The notes below the pieces were generated by a model. The model saw nothing but the letters and a program-made list of their open reading frames with translations. It ran no database searches and was not told the origin of the DNA. The position numbers and the translations under genes are program-made. 64,000 nucleotides of DNA from Beijerinckiaceae bacterium (GTDB taxonomy: Bacteria > Pseudomonadota > Alphaproteobacteria > Rhizobiales > Beijerinckiaceae): the NCBI GenBank assembly GCA_024304885.1, contig JALJOM010000003.1, positions 2,762,110 to 2,826,109 on the forward strand. The letters run 5' to 3'. Shown piece after piece: positions 56,628-64,000 of the stretch. The stretch's first letter is position 1. Each line of letters begins with the position of its first letter.

Positions 56628-59351
56628 TCAGTAGCGGCGCAGCAGCCGCTCGAGATAGTCGAGCTCCTCGCGCGGCCGCACCGGCTCGCCGAGCCTTCTG
56701 CGCAATTCCTCGAGCACCCGCTGCGCCCTTTGGGCCGCCGGGGTCCCGAGCGGGTCGTAGCGCGCACCATATTGGTCGTATTGCCCGTCCCTCGTCATGC
56801 GTCCGAGTGGATCGCGGCCGCCTCGGCGTCCATATTGCGGACGCCCGCCCTGGTCCTGGCCGTCGCCGTCCGCCTCGGCCTGGCCCGATCCTTCGCCTTC
56901 TCCGCTGCCTTGCATCGCCTCGGCGAGCTTTTGCGCCCCTTGGCGCAGCGCATCGAGCGCCCGGCCCTGCGCCTCGACGGCATCGTCACTGCTGCCCGAC
57001 CCTTGCCGCAGTGCGTCCTCGGCCTCGCGCATGGCGCCTTCGGCCTCGGCGAGCCCGCTGTCCTCCGGCCAGGCGCGTTTGAGCCGCTTGTCGATCGCAT
57101 TCAATCGGTCGCGCAGGGCTTGCTGGCGCGCTCCGAGGTCCTGCATGTCGCGCGGTGCATCGGATCGGGGTCCCGTGCCGTCCTCGCCCTCGGCGAGATC
57201 GTCCATGGCCTCGTCCTCGCCCTCGCCGGGATCGGCCCTGAACGGCTGACCGGGCAGGTTCCAGGGATTTTGCCGCGCGTGGTCGCGCCTTTGCGCCTCC
57301 TGGCCGCGGCGATGGGTCTCGTCGCGCAATGCCTCCTCGTCCTTGCCGAGCTTCGACAATTCGTCGAGGGCACGGCTCATCTCGCTCGCGCGAGGGTCGG
57401 GCTTTCCTTTCCGCGCCGTGCGCAGGTTCTCGAGGATGTTCTGCAGCCGATCGAGCATGCGGCTCGCGTCGGCGAGATTGCCGGTGCGGGCCATCTCTTG
57501 CAGCGTATCCAGCATGGACCGAAGCTCGCGCGGATCGATCGCGCGGGCCGTCCCGGGGCTCTGCGCGACGTCGTCCGCGTCCTTCTCCTGCTTGGCGAGC
57601 TCCTGCAGGAACGCCTCCAGCGCGGCGCGCAACCGGTCGGTGAGCTGCTCGATCTCCGAGTCCGGAGCATGGCGCGCGAGCGCCTCGCGCAAGGCCTGCT
57701 CGGCGGCACGCAACTCGCGCTCGGCCTCGCCGAGGTCGCCATTCTCGATGCGCAAGGCCATCTCCCAGAGATGGTCGGCGACCTCGAGGAGCTCCTTGTC
57801 CTTGCGAGCGGCCTTCAAGCGGATCGTGGCGACCGAGAGCCCGAGATAGACCCCTGCCCTCGTCCCGAAGGTCTCCGGGGCGAGCGCGAGCGCCTCGAGG
57901 GCCGCCGTCACTTTCGCCTTGTCGTCGGGCGCGAGAACCAAGGCTCGGCGCTGCTCCACGAGCGCACGCGCGAGCGGGTTCACGAAGGGCTTCTGCGGCA
58001 AGCGGATCTCGATCTTCGCACTCTTGCCCTCGTTCCCGCCGGCATCGCGGGCGAGAAGCGTGAGAGCGGCACGCGCTCCCGCCCAGGGATGCTCGGACAG
58101 GTCGGCGGTCGTCTCGGCCGCGGTCTCGGACCCGGAACCGGCCGGGAGCCCCAGGGCGACGCGGGGCGGATCGACGAGAGAGCGCTTGGCCTTCGTGCCG
58201 TTCTCGAAGGTGGGATCGGCGAAGCCCGCTTCCGCGCCGATGACGCCGTAATCGTCGGCGACCTCGTAGGCGAGCGCGAGCGTGCCGCGGGCATTGGCCC
58301 GGGGCACATCGGTCAGGCCGATCGTCGGCGGCTTGTCGGGGGTCGCGACGAGGTCGAACCGGCGAAGCCGCGACGCGGTGCGCCCGATCGCGAGGCTCGC
58401 ATCACCCTGGAGCCTCAGCCGGACCTCGTTGTCGTGCTTGCGAGCCCCGCCTCGAGGCTCGGAGCCGGGCGCGGTCGTCTCCTCCTCCGCCGGGGCCAGA
58501 GCGCCGCTCGCCTCGACCGGAGGCCGGCCGCCGGAGCCACGCACGACCACGATCGATCCGACGGGGACCTCGATCCGCTCGCGCTCGTCGGTCGCCCCGA
58601 AAGGCGTGACGGGGGCGAGGGTCAGGACGACCGGCAGCTTGCCCGTATAGGACGGCGGATCGATCCAGGCGTCTATCCGTTCCGCTCGCCCCGCCGAGCC
58701 GTCGAGACGCCAATCGAAAGCGGCCCCGATCCGGGCGAGCTTCTCCGGGCCCGCGACGAAGCTCGTGGCGACGAGCGCGACCGGCAGGAGGCCGCGAAGG
58801 GCGTAGCGATCGATCTCCGCGATCCGCGGTGACGGCCATCCGGCGCGCAGCGCGGCGATCGCCGCCTCGGCGCGGCGGCGATGCAGCGTCCAGAGGGCCT
58901 CCGTCGCGGGGTCGCTCGAGCAATTGGCGAGACGATCATCGAGAACCTCGGCAGGACGCGAGGCGAGCCCCGCGGCGCGGTCGAGCCGCGCGAGCGCTTC
59001 CTTCCGTCCGGGAAACCGGAACCGGCGCAAAGCCAGGAGGCACGCGAGGAAAGCCAGGCCGAAGCCGAGCACGCCGAGCCCGCGCGCCCAATGCGGCAGC
59101 TCGAGCCAGAGCCCGGCCCAGGAGGCCACGACGAAGAGGCCTGCGACGACGAGGAGCGGCAGCACGATCCGCCACGTCCGCTCGAACAGGATGACGGCCC
59201 GGGTCGTGGCGACGAGGCGTTCGAGCCGCCGCGCGGCTACGCGCTCGGGCGGCGGCGCTCCGGTCTCGCGGCGCTCCGAGCGACGGTCGGGCTCTCTAGG
59301 GGACTGGCGGCGGACGTTCCGCAAATTATGCTCCGGGGGCGCGGCCGTCAC
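56628..59351 (-). CDS. DUF4175 (TIGR02302) family membrane protein
   Basis: This 907-residue protein has two N-terminal TM helices (VLPLLVVAGLFVVASWAGLWL, GLGVLGFGLAFLACLLALRRF) and possibly a third near residue 185 (LLPVALVATSFVA). A large periplasmic region with propeller-like strands follows, then a long charged helical segment (DKELLEVADHLWEMALRIENGDLGEAERELRAAEQALREAL). The C-terminal part is rich in Gly, Gln, Asp and Arg and ends EELDYLERLLRRY. This matches an alphaproteobacterial family of unknown function. GTG 59351 is the start; it could be a few codons later. Confidence 0.88.
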   Translation of the reverse strand: MTAAPPEHNLRNVRRQSPREPDRRSERRETGAPPPERVAARRLERLVATTRAVILFERTWRIVLPLLVVAGLFVVASWAGLWLELPHWARGLGVLGFGLAFLACLLALRRFRFPGRKEALARLDRAAGLASRPAEVLDDRLANCSSDPATEALWTLHRRRAEAAIAALRAGWPSPRIAEIDRYALRGLLPVALVATSFVAGPEKLARIGAAFDWRLDGSAGRAERIDAWIDPPSYTGKLPVVLTLAPVTPFGATDERERIEVPVGSIVVVRGSGGRPPVEASGALAPAEEETTAPGSEPRGGARKHDNEVRLRLQGDASLAIGRTASRLRRFDLVATPDKPPTIGLTDVPRANARGTLALAYEVADDYGVIGAEAGFADPTFENGTKAKRSLVDPPRVALGLPAGSGSETAAETTADLSEHPWAGARAALTLLARDAGGNEGKSAKIEIRLPQKPFVNPLARALVEQRRALVLAPDDKAKVTAALEALALAPETFGTRAGVYLGLSVATIRLKAARKDKELLEVADHLWEMALRIENGDLGEAERELRAAEQALREALARHAPDSEIEQLTDRLRAALEAFLQELAKQEKDADDVAQSPGTARAIDPRELRSMLDTLQEMARTGNLADASRMLDRLQNILENLRTARKGKPDPRASEMSRALDELSKLGKDEEALRDETHRRGQEAQRRDHARQNPWNLPGQPFRADPGEGEDEAMDDLAEGEDGTGPRSDAPRDMQDLGARQQALRDRLNAIDKRLKRAWPEDSGLAEAEGAMREAEDALRQGSGSSDDAVEAQGRALDALRQGAQKLAEAMQGSGEGEGSGQAEADGDGQDQGGRPQYGRRGGRDPLGRMTRDGQYDQYGARYDPLGTPAAQRAQRVLEELRRRLGEPVRPREELDYLERLLRRY

Positions 59352-59524
59352 CCGCGCTTCGCTAGCTCTTCTGCCGAGTGCGGCAGACTATCACGAACCG
59401 AACCGAATTTCAGCACCCGGAGGCGGTCGGTCCTGTTCCAGGCCGAATCCGAGCTCGCATAAATGGGCCCCGCGCCCAGAGCCGCGCCTGTCTACGCCCC
59501 CGAAGCGTAATGACAAGTGCGTCA

Positions 59525-59539
59525 CACTCGTCTAGAGTG
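59525..59539 (+). promoter_or_regulatory. Candidate autoregulatory operator of the toxin-antitoxin pair
   Basis: CACTC-GTCTA-GAGTG is a perfect 5-bp inverted repeat. It sits 22 bp before the antitoxin ATG, where ribbon-helix-helix antitoxins of this class usually bind. The wider context (GACAAGTGCGTCACACTC...GAGTGCGATGAG) shows related half-sites. AGAGGGA for ribosome binding follows at 59551. Confidence 0.55.
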
Positions 59540-59561
59540 CGATGAGTAAAGAGGGATTTCC

Positions 59562-59846
59562 ATGACGATCAAAGCCGCCGACACGGTGAAGCGCGAGACG
59601 CTCAACATCCGTATCAAGCCGGAGGATCGCAACCTCATCGATCAGGCCGCGCAGCTCGTCGGCAAGAGCCGCACGGATTTCCTGCTCGAAGCCGGACGCC
59701 GCGCCGCCGAGGATGCCTTGCTCGACCAGACGTTCTTCAAGGTAAGCCCCGAGGCCTACGCCGAGTTCGTGGCGCGGCTCGATGCGCCTCCCGCGCCGAA
59801 TGAGAAGCTACGCCGCACGATGACAACTCCGGCTCCATGGGAATGA
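59562..59846 (+). CDS. DUF1778 ribbon-helix-helix antitoxin (TacA-type)
   Basis: This 94-residue protein has the ribbon-helix-helix fold: RETLNIRIKPEDRNLIDQAAQLVGKSRTDFLLEAGRRAAEDALLDQTFF is diagnostic of DUF1778 antitoxins. The C-terminal extension (EAYAEFVARLDAPPAPNEKLRRTMTTPAPWE) is the toxin-neutralising tail. It lies directly before the GNAT toxin gene with zero spacing (TGAATG). An inverted repeat stands upstream. Confidence 0.95.
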   Translation: MTIKAADTVKRETLNIRIKPEDRNLIDQAAQLVGKSRTDFLLEAGRRAAEDALLDQTFFKVSPEAYAEFVARLDAPPAPNEKLRRTMTTPAPWE

Positions 59847-60341
59847 ATGACTCTCAGGGCCCCGGAACCGATCAATGAAGCTCACCAGATAGGAATATTC
59901 GACTCTGGCGTTCCCGCACTCGACGACTGGCTGAAGCGCCGCGCCCGGGCGAACCAGGCAAGCGGCGCATCGCGCACCTATGTGGTCTGCGAGGAGCAAC
60001 GTGTCGTGGGTTATTATGCGCTCGCCTCCGGCGCGGTCGCAATCGAAACCGCTTCCGGCCGTCTTCGCCGCAACATGCCCGACCCCGTGCCGGTCGTCGT
60101 GCTGGGACGGCTCGCCATCGAGCGAAGCTTTCAAAAGCACGGACTCGGTCGTGCCCTGGTCTGCGACGCGGCGAAGCGCGTCGTTCGAGCCGCCGAGGTG
60201 ATCGGCATTCGCGGCATTGTCGTTCATGCCGTTTCGCCGGACGCCAAAGCATTCTATCTCGCGCTCGGATTCGAGGCCTCGCCGCTCGAACCTTTGACCC
60301 TCATGGCGACGCTGGCGGATATTCGAGCCGCGCTCCGATAA
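59847..60341 (+). CDS. GNAT-family toxin (TacT-type)
   Basis: This 164-residue acetyltransferase pairs with the DUF1778 antitoxin. TacT-like toxins acetylate aminoacyl-tRNA and block translation. FDSGVPALDDWLKRRARANQASGASRTYVVCEEQRVVGYYALASGAVAIE is the signature N terminus; VVVLGRLAIERSFQKHGLGRALVCDAAKRVVRAAEVIGIRGIVVHAV holds the acetyl-CoA loop (QKHGLG), and AKAFYLALGFEASP gives the catalytic tyrosine region. All of these are intact, so it should be functional. About 230 bp without features follow. Confidence 0.95.
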   Translation: MTLRAPEPINEAHQIGIFDSGVPALDDWLKRRARANQASGASRTYVVCEEQRVVGYYALASGAVAIETASGRLRRNMPDPVPVVVLGRLAIERSFQKHGLGRALVCDAAKRVVRAAEVIGIRGIVVHAVSPDAKAFYLALGFEASPLEPLTLMATLADIRAALR

Positions 60342-60573
60342 CCACCCCGCCGCCGGCCTGCTGTCGCAGGGCTTGGGCGGTCGCCCTATTCGATCCCTCG
60401 CGCCCTCCGTCGTACGGGCGGGGCCGGGTCCCGCTCGAACCGGCAAGCCCGCCGAGCACGGTCAACTTCGAGCGAACATACGCGGTTGTGGCGTCGGACC
60501 ATGTGTCGCCGGAGAAAGCACTGGCCAGCCCTGCCTGGGGCTTCGGTTCGCGACGACCGGGGCGATCCTCGGT

Positions 60574-61791
60574 TCACCCCGCCATCTCGATGAACTCGCG
60601 CAGCTTGGGGTAGACCTCGTTCTGCCAGCGCCGGCCGCTGAAGACGCCGTAATGGCCGGCGCCCGGCTGCACGTGGTGCCATTTCTTGTATTGCCTGAGA
60701 CCCGAGCAGAGGTCCTGGGCGGCGAGGGTCTGACCGAGGCCGCAAATGTCGTCGCGCTCGCCTTCGACGGTCAAGAGCGCCGTCCGCCGGATCGCCTCGG
60801 GACGGACGCGGCGGCCGCGAATTTCGAGTTTTCCGCGCGGCAAGGCATGGTCCTGGAAGACGGTCTGCACGGTCTCGAGATAGAACTCGGCCGGCAGGTC
60901 CATGACCGCGAAATATTCCTCGTAGAACGTGCGCAGGACCTCGACCTTCGTATGGTCGCCCGCGGCACGGGCCTCGGCCATGTCGCCGAAGGAGCGGATA
61001 TGGCGCTCGATGTTCATGCTCATGAAGGCCGCGAGCTGGAGGAAGCCCGGATAGACCCGCCTTCCGGCGCCGTCGAGACCGCAAGGCACCCGCGTGATCA
61101 GGTTCCGCTCGAACCACGAGATCGGCCATTTGGCGGCCATCTCGTTGACCTTCGTCGGATTGATCCGCGCGTCGATCGGCCCGGCCATGAGCGTCATGCT
61201 GTGCGGCTGCGCCTCGTCACCCTCCTCGGCCATGAGCGCGGCGGCGACGAGGACCGCGACGCAGGGCTGGCACACTGCGACGACGTGAGACCCGGGACCC
61301 ATCGCGCGCAGGAAGCCGATCACATGGTCGACATAGGAGCCGAAATCGAAGGGCCCTGCGTCGAGGGGCACGTCACGAAAATTGTACCAGTCGGTGACAT
61401 AGACATCGTGATCGGCCAGCATCGTCTTGGCCGTCGCGCGCAGCAAGGTCGAGAAATGGCCCGACATCGGAGCGACCAGCAAGACCTTCGGCTGCGGGAG
61501 GTCGAGGTCCTTGCGGAAATGCAAGAGCGCGGCGAAGTCCGTCTCGGCGGCCACCTCCTCGGTCACCGCCACCTCGCCATTGCCGACGGCAACCGACGAG
61601 ATGCCGAAGGGCGGGCGCGTATGCGTGACGGCGAGATCCGCGAAGGTCTCCAGCGCCCCGGCGAGGCTACGGAGCGGTGCGCTCGGCTCGAGCAAGGGCC
61701 AGGGCATGCGCAGCGTCCTCCCGGCACCGGCGGCGAGGGGACGAAGCAGGTCGAGGAAACCCGTCTGCGCACCATATACGATATAGAGCAT
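60574..61791 (-). CDS. phaZ: Intracellular polyhydroxyalkanoate depolymerase
   Basis: This 405-residue enzyme mobilises PHB carbon stores. It starts MLYIVYGAQTGFLDLLRPLAAG and continues PKVLLVAPMSGHFSTLLRATAKTMLADHDVYVTDWYNFRDVP. VVAVCQPCVAVLVAA is the lipase-box-like segment with cysteine as nucleophile (C174 or so), typical of this intracellular group. AGHYGVFSGRRWQNEVYPKLREFI supplies the histidine. ATG 61791 is preferred over the longer frame, whose extra 19 residues are not family-like. No phaC, phaA or phaB is in the window. Confidence 0.94.
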   Translation of the reverse strand: MLYIVYGAQTGFLDLLRPLAAGAGRTLRMPWPLLEPSAPLRSLAGALETFADLAVTHTRPPFGISSVAVGNGEVAVTEEVAAETDFAALLHFRKDLDLPQPKVLLVAPMSGHFSTLLRATAKTMLADHDVYVTDWYNFRDVPLDAGPFDFGSYVDHVIGFLRAMGPGSHVVAVCQPCVAVLVAAALMAEEGDEAQPHSMTLMAGPIDARINPTKVNEMAAKWPISWFERNLITRVPCGLDGAGRRVYPGFLQLAAFMSMNIERHIRSFGDMAEARAAGDHTKVEVLRTFYEEYFAVMDLPAEFYLETVQTVFQDHALPRGKLEIRGRRVRPEAIRRTALLTVEGERDDICGLGQTLAAQDLCSGLRQYKKWHHVQPGAGHYGVFSGRRWQNEVYPKLREFIEMAG

Positions 61792-61945
61792 CCGTGGCGC
61801 ACCTTGGTCGGCCGCGCGAGGGGCCTGCGAGCGAAATTCGGCAGGCATAGGCCGGCCGTCGATCTTATGCTACGCTGGTTTCTCGTGGGTCCCAAGCAAC
61901 TCCTTCATTCGAGATCACAAAAACAAGCGCGGCGGGGGAATTCGA

Positions 61946-62653
61946 TTGGACCAGGCAACGGAGCACGCGGCGACGGAGCGCACGGCAACGGAATTGGCGA
62001 CGGACTTGGCGACTCTCACGATCAGCAGCCGGAACTATTCGTCCTGGTCGCTGCGCGGCTGGCTCCTGGCCAAGCTCTCCGGCCTGCCCTTCGTCGAGAA
62101 GGTCATCCCGCCGGAGGATCCCGCCATGCGGGCGGAGCTCCTCCTCCTGTCTCCCTCCTTCCTGGTGCCCTGCCTCGTGCACGACGGCATCACGATCTGG
62201 GACACGCTGGCGATCGCGGAATATTTGCACGAGGTCCGGCCGGACTCCGGGCTCGTGCCGCAGGACCGCGTGAAACGGGCGCGCTGCCGCTCGATCTCGG
62301 GCGAGATGCACTCGGGCTTCGCGCCGCTGCGGTCCGGGTTGCCGATGAATCTCAAAGGCGATTTCCCCGGCTTCAAGGTCTGGACGCGGGCCAAGGCCGA
62401 TATCGATCGCATCACCACGATCTGGCGCGAATGCCTCGACCTCTATGGCGGGCCCTATCTCCTCGGCGAGCGCTCGATGGCGGATGCGATGTATGCGCCC
62501 GTGGTGACGCGATTCCTCACCTATCACGTCGAGGTCGATGCCGTGAGCCGCGGCTATTGCCGCACGATCATGGCCATGCCGGAGATGGCGGAATGGATCG
62601 CGGCCGCGCGGCTGGAGCCCGCCGAGGTCGAGGAGCTCGAGGTCGAGTTCTGA
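61946..62653 (+). CDS. Glutathione S-transferase family protein
   Basis: This 235-residue protein has an N-terminal thioredoxin fold (LTISSRNYSSWSLRGWLLAKLSGLPFVEKVI, with SSWSLR at the catalytic serine position) and an all-helical C-terminal domain. SPSFLVPCLVHDGITIWDTLAIAEYLHEVRPDSGLVP is the glutathione-binding segment. It resembles the zeta/maleylacetoacetate isomerase-like group, but the substrate is unknown. TTG 61946 is the start, supported by GGGGGAA; no ATG exists before the conserved region. It diverges from phaZ. Confidence 0.9.
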   Translation: MDQATEHAATERTATELATDLATLTISSRNYSSWSLRGWLLAKLSGLPFVEKVIPPEDPAMRAELLLLSPSFLVPCLVHDGITIWDTLAIAEYLHEVRPDSGLVPQDRVKRARCRSISGEMHSGFAPLRSGLPMNLKGDFPGFKVWTRAKADIDRITTIWRECLDLYGGPYLLGERSMADAMYAPVVTRFLTYHVEVDAVSRGYCRTIMAMPEMAEWIAAARLEPAEVEELEVEF

Positions 62654-62741
62654 GGCGCTGTGTGGGAAGGCACCGACGCGGGTGCGCCGTAGACGTGCCT
62701 CGCCTTTCCCGTCGCAATTGGCTGATATATATGCCGTTCAA

Positions 62742-63197
62742 ATGACAGAAGCTCCGACTATCCGCATCGCGGAAGCGGCCGAGCAAAAGGCTCTCGAAGC
62801 CCTGCAGTGGCGGGCCTCTCTCGAAAATCCCGGCGACCGCGACGCTCTGCTCGCCAACCCTGACGCTATCGAGCTTCCACTCGACCAGATCACCGCCGGC
62901 GGGGTGTTTGTTGCTGAACGGGATGGCGTTATCGTGGGCTTCGCTGCGGTGCTGGTGCGGGCGGATGGTCAGACCGAGCTCGACGGCCTTTTTGTGGAGC
63001 CCACCATGTGGAAATGTGGCATTGGGCGTTCATTGGTCGAGCATTGCGGTGAATTTGCCCGAGCACGAGGTGCAGCCGCCTTGCATGTCGTCGGCAATCC
63101 ACATGCGAAGGGTTTTTATTCCACGTGTGGTTTCGAGGTCGTCGGAGAGCACCAAACGCGCTTCGGTGTCGGATTAGCGATGCGGAAGGCACTTTGA
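62742..63197 (+). CDS. GNAT family N-acetyltransferase
   Basis: This 151-residue acetyltransferase starts MTEAPTIRIAEAAEQKALEALQWRASL. GVFVAERDGVIVGFAAVLVRADGQTELDGLFVEPTMWKCGIGRSLVEHCGEFARARGAAALHVVGNPHAKGFYSTCGFEVVGE is the full GNAT core with the RGIG-like CGIGRSL loop. The N-terminal part and base use are a little less GC-rich than its neighbours. The substrate is unknown. It follows the GST gene on the same strand after about 90 bp. Confidence 0.9.
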   Translation: MTEAPTIRIAEAAEQKALEALQWRASLENPGDRDALLANPDAIELPLDQITAGGVFVAERDGVIVGFAAVLVRADGQTELDGLFVEPTMWKCGIGRSLVEHCGEFARARGAAALHVVGNPHAKGFYSTCGFEVVGEHQTRFGVGLAMRKAL

Positions 63198-63202
63198 AGC
63201 TT

Positions 63203-63243
63203 GGTGCGGCTTCCGATCAGGTGGAATCGGAGAACCGCCCTAA
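63203..63243 (-). repeat. Half of a type A repeat
   Basis: GGTGCGGCTTCCGATCAGGT and AATCGGAGAACCGCCCTAA match the second hairpin of type A modules (compare 19461-19500). The core half is missing. It lies just after the GNAT gene. Confidence 0.7.
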
Positions 63244-63329
63244 CGCCGAGCTCGGTGAGGGCCTGACCAACCAGTCGGCGTCATATCCTGTCGCCAAAAA
63301 GTCCTTCGCGTGTGGCGGGGCATTCTCTG

Positions 63330-64000
63330 TTAGAGCCCTGCGGGCTGTCGACCGGTCTTCAGCACCACCCTGAAGCGGGCTTTGCCGCTGATCATGCGAT
63401 CATATGCCTCGGCTGCCCGTTCGAGCGGAAACTCCTCGATCATGGGCCGCACGCCCGTCGCGGCGCTGAATGCCAGAGTATCTTGCGAGTCGGCTGCGGT
63501 CCCCGAGGGCCAGCCCTGGACCGACCGTCGTCCCATGATGAGCTGGACTGTGTGAATCTCCACCGGCTCCTCCGAGACACCGACGACGATAAGCTTCCCG
63601 TCGACCGCGAGCCCCCCCGAGGCCGCCGTCATGGCCTTGCCGCTCGTCACCGTCGCCAGGACGACCTTTGCCCCACCCAAGGCGCCGAGAGCCTGCGCCA
63701 CGTCTTGCGTTGCGCTGTCGATGTAGTGGCGCGCGCCGAGCTTGCGTGCTAGCTCCTCCTTGTCCTTTCCCCTGGCGATCGCCACCGTCTCGAGGCCCAT
63801 CCTCGCGGAAAATTGCACGCCGAGATGCCCGAGACCGCCGATGCCGAGGATCGCGACCACGTCGCCGGCGCGCGCACCGCTGTTGCGCAGCGCGTTGAAG
63901 GTCGTGATGCCGGCGCACAGCAGAGGGGCCGCCTCGACGTCGGAGAGATCGTCCGGAACGCGTGCCAGGGCCTCCACCGGTGCGACCATATATTCGGCAT
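63330..64000 (-). CDS. Zinc-type alcohol dehydrogenase, C-terminal part
   Basis: The frame is open to the window edge, so about 223 C-terminal residues are present. It is a medium-chain dehydrogenase: VEAAPLLCAGITTFNALRNSGARAGDVVAILGIGGLGHLGVQFSARMGLETVAIARGKDKEELARKLGARHYID holds the NAD(P)-binding GIGGLGH motif. SAATGVRPMIEEFPLERAAEAYDRMISGKARFRVVLKT is the typical C terminus. The zinc-binding N-terminal domain is outside the window, so metal use and substrate cannot be judged. It may oxidise a primary alcohol. Confidence 0.93.
   Translation of the reverse strand, partial: AEYMVAPVEALARVPDDLSDVEAAPLLCAGITTFNALRNSGARAGDVVAILGIGGLGHLGVQFSARMGLETVAIARGKDKEELARKLGARHYIDSATQDVAQALGALGGAKVVLATVTSGKAMTAASGGLAVDGKLIVVGVSEEPVEIHTVQLIMGRRSVQGWPSGTAADSQDTLAFSAATGVRPMIEEFPLERAAEAYDRMISGKARFRVVLKTGRQPAGL

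Overview
The window is about 64 kb of GC-rich, gene-dense DNA from an alphaproteobacterium, most likely a methylotrophic member of the Hyphomicrobiales (Beijerinckiaceae/Methylobacteriaceae-like). Reasons: the aa3 cytochrome oxidase assembly order (ctaD-ctaB-coxF-ctaG-ctaE), the dsbD-like/yqgE and thrC-M16-GNAT-EAL neighbourhoods, intracellular PHA depolymerase, and a lanthanide-type methanol dehydrogenase cluster (xoxF-xoxG-xoxJ). The genus cannot be fixed from sequence reading alone.

Layout. 1-3.4 kb: end of ctaD and the cytochrome oxidase assembly genes. 3.4-3.9 kb: a tandem block of intergenic repeats. 3.8-5.4 kb (minus): a cupin and a RubisCO-like protein, probably a methylthio-sugar salvage pair. 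5.6-9.6 kb: hydrolase, gltX, gltA. 9.8-14 kb (minus): pstS with a long AT-rich upstream region, and gyrB. 14.3-19.2 kb: small protein, ftsH, tilS, cpoB. 19.7-23.7 kb (plus): PNPOx-like protein, argB, HAD hydrolase, dapD, membrane protein. 23.8-29.8 kb (minus): a four-gene redox cluster (galactose oxidase with ricin-type lectin domains, diheme peroxidase, thioredoxin-fold ferredoxin, flavin amine oxidase). 30.7-37.5 kb: orphan gene, flavin monooxygenase, xoxFGJ and small secreted proteins. 37.6-43 kb: folK, S9 peptidase, peroxiredoxin, dsbD-like protein, yqgE. 43-51.4 kb (minus): degenerate GGDEF/EAL protein, GNAT, M16 peptidase, thrC, surf1, DUF983. 51.5-56.3 kb: nitrilase-family amidase, peptide-binding protein, amino-acid permease, cobalamin adenosyltransferase, twin-TM protein. 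56.6-64 kb: DUF4175 protein, DUF1778/GNAT toxin-antitoxin pair, phaZ, GST, GNAT and the C-terminal part of an alcohol dehydrogenase.

Two themes stand out. First, a family of roughly 90-120 bp hairpin modules bounded by CTAG (or YTAR) recurs about eleven times. The modules join to each other through shared CTAG and six times supply the TAG stop codon of the adjoining gene. Several lie where usual gene order is broken; reversing one inversion between about 3.4 and 51.5 kb would restore the common ctaE-DUF983-surf1-thrC order. Second, periplasmic oxidation chemistry is rich: XoxF methanol oxidation with its cytochrome, and a galactose oxidase with every known copper/cofactor ligand beside a MauG/CCP-type diheme protein. 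No tRNA, rRNA, CRISPR array, intact insertion sequence or prophage was recognised. Many long open frames opposite real genes are GC-driven shadows and are omitted.
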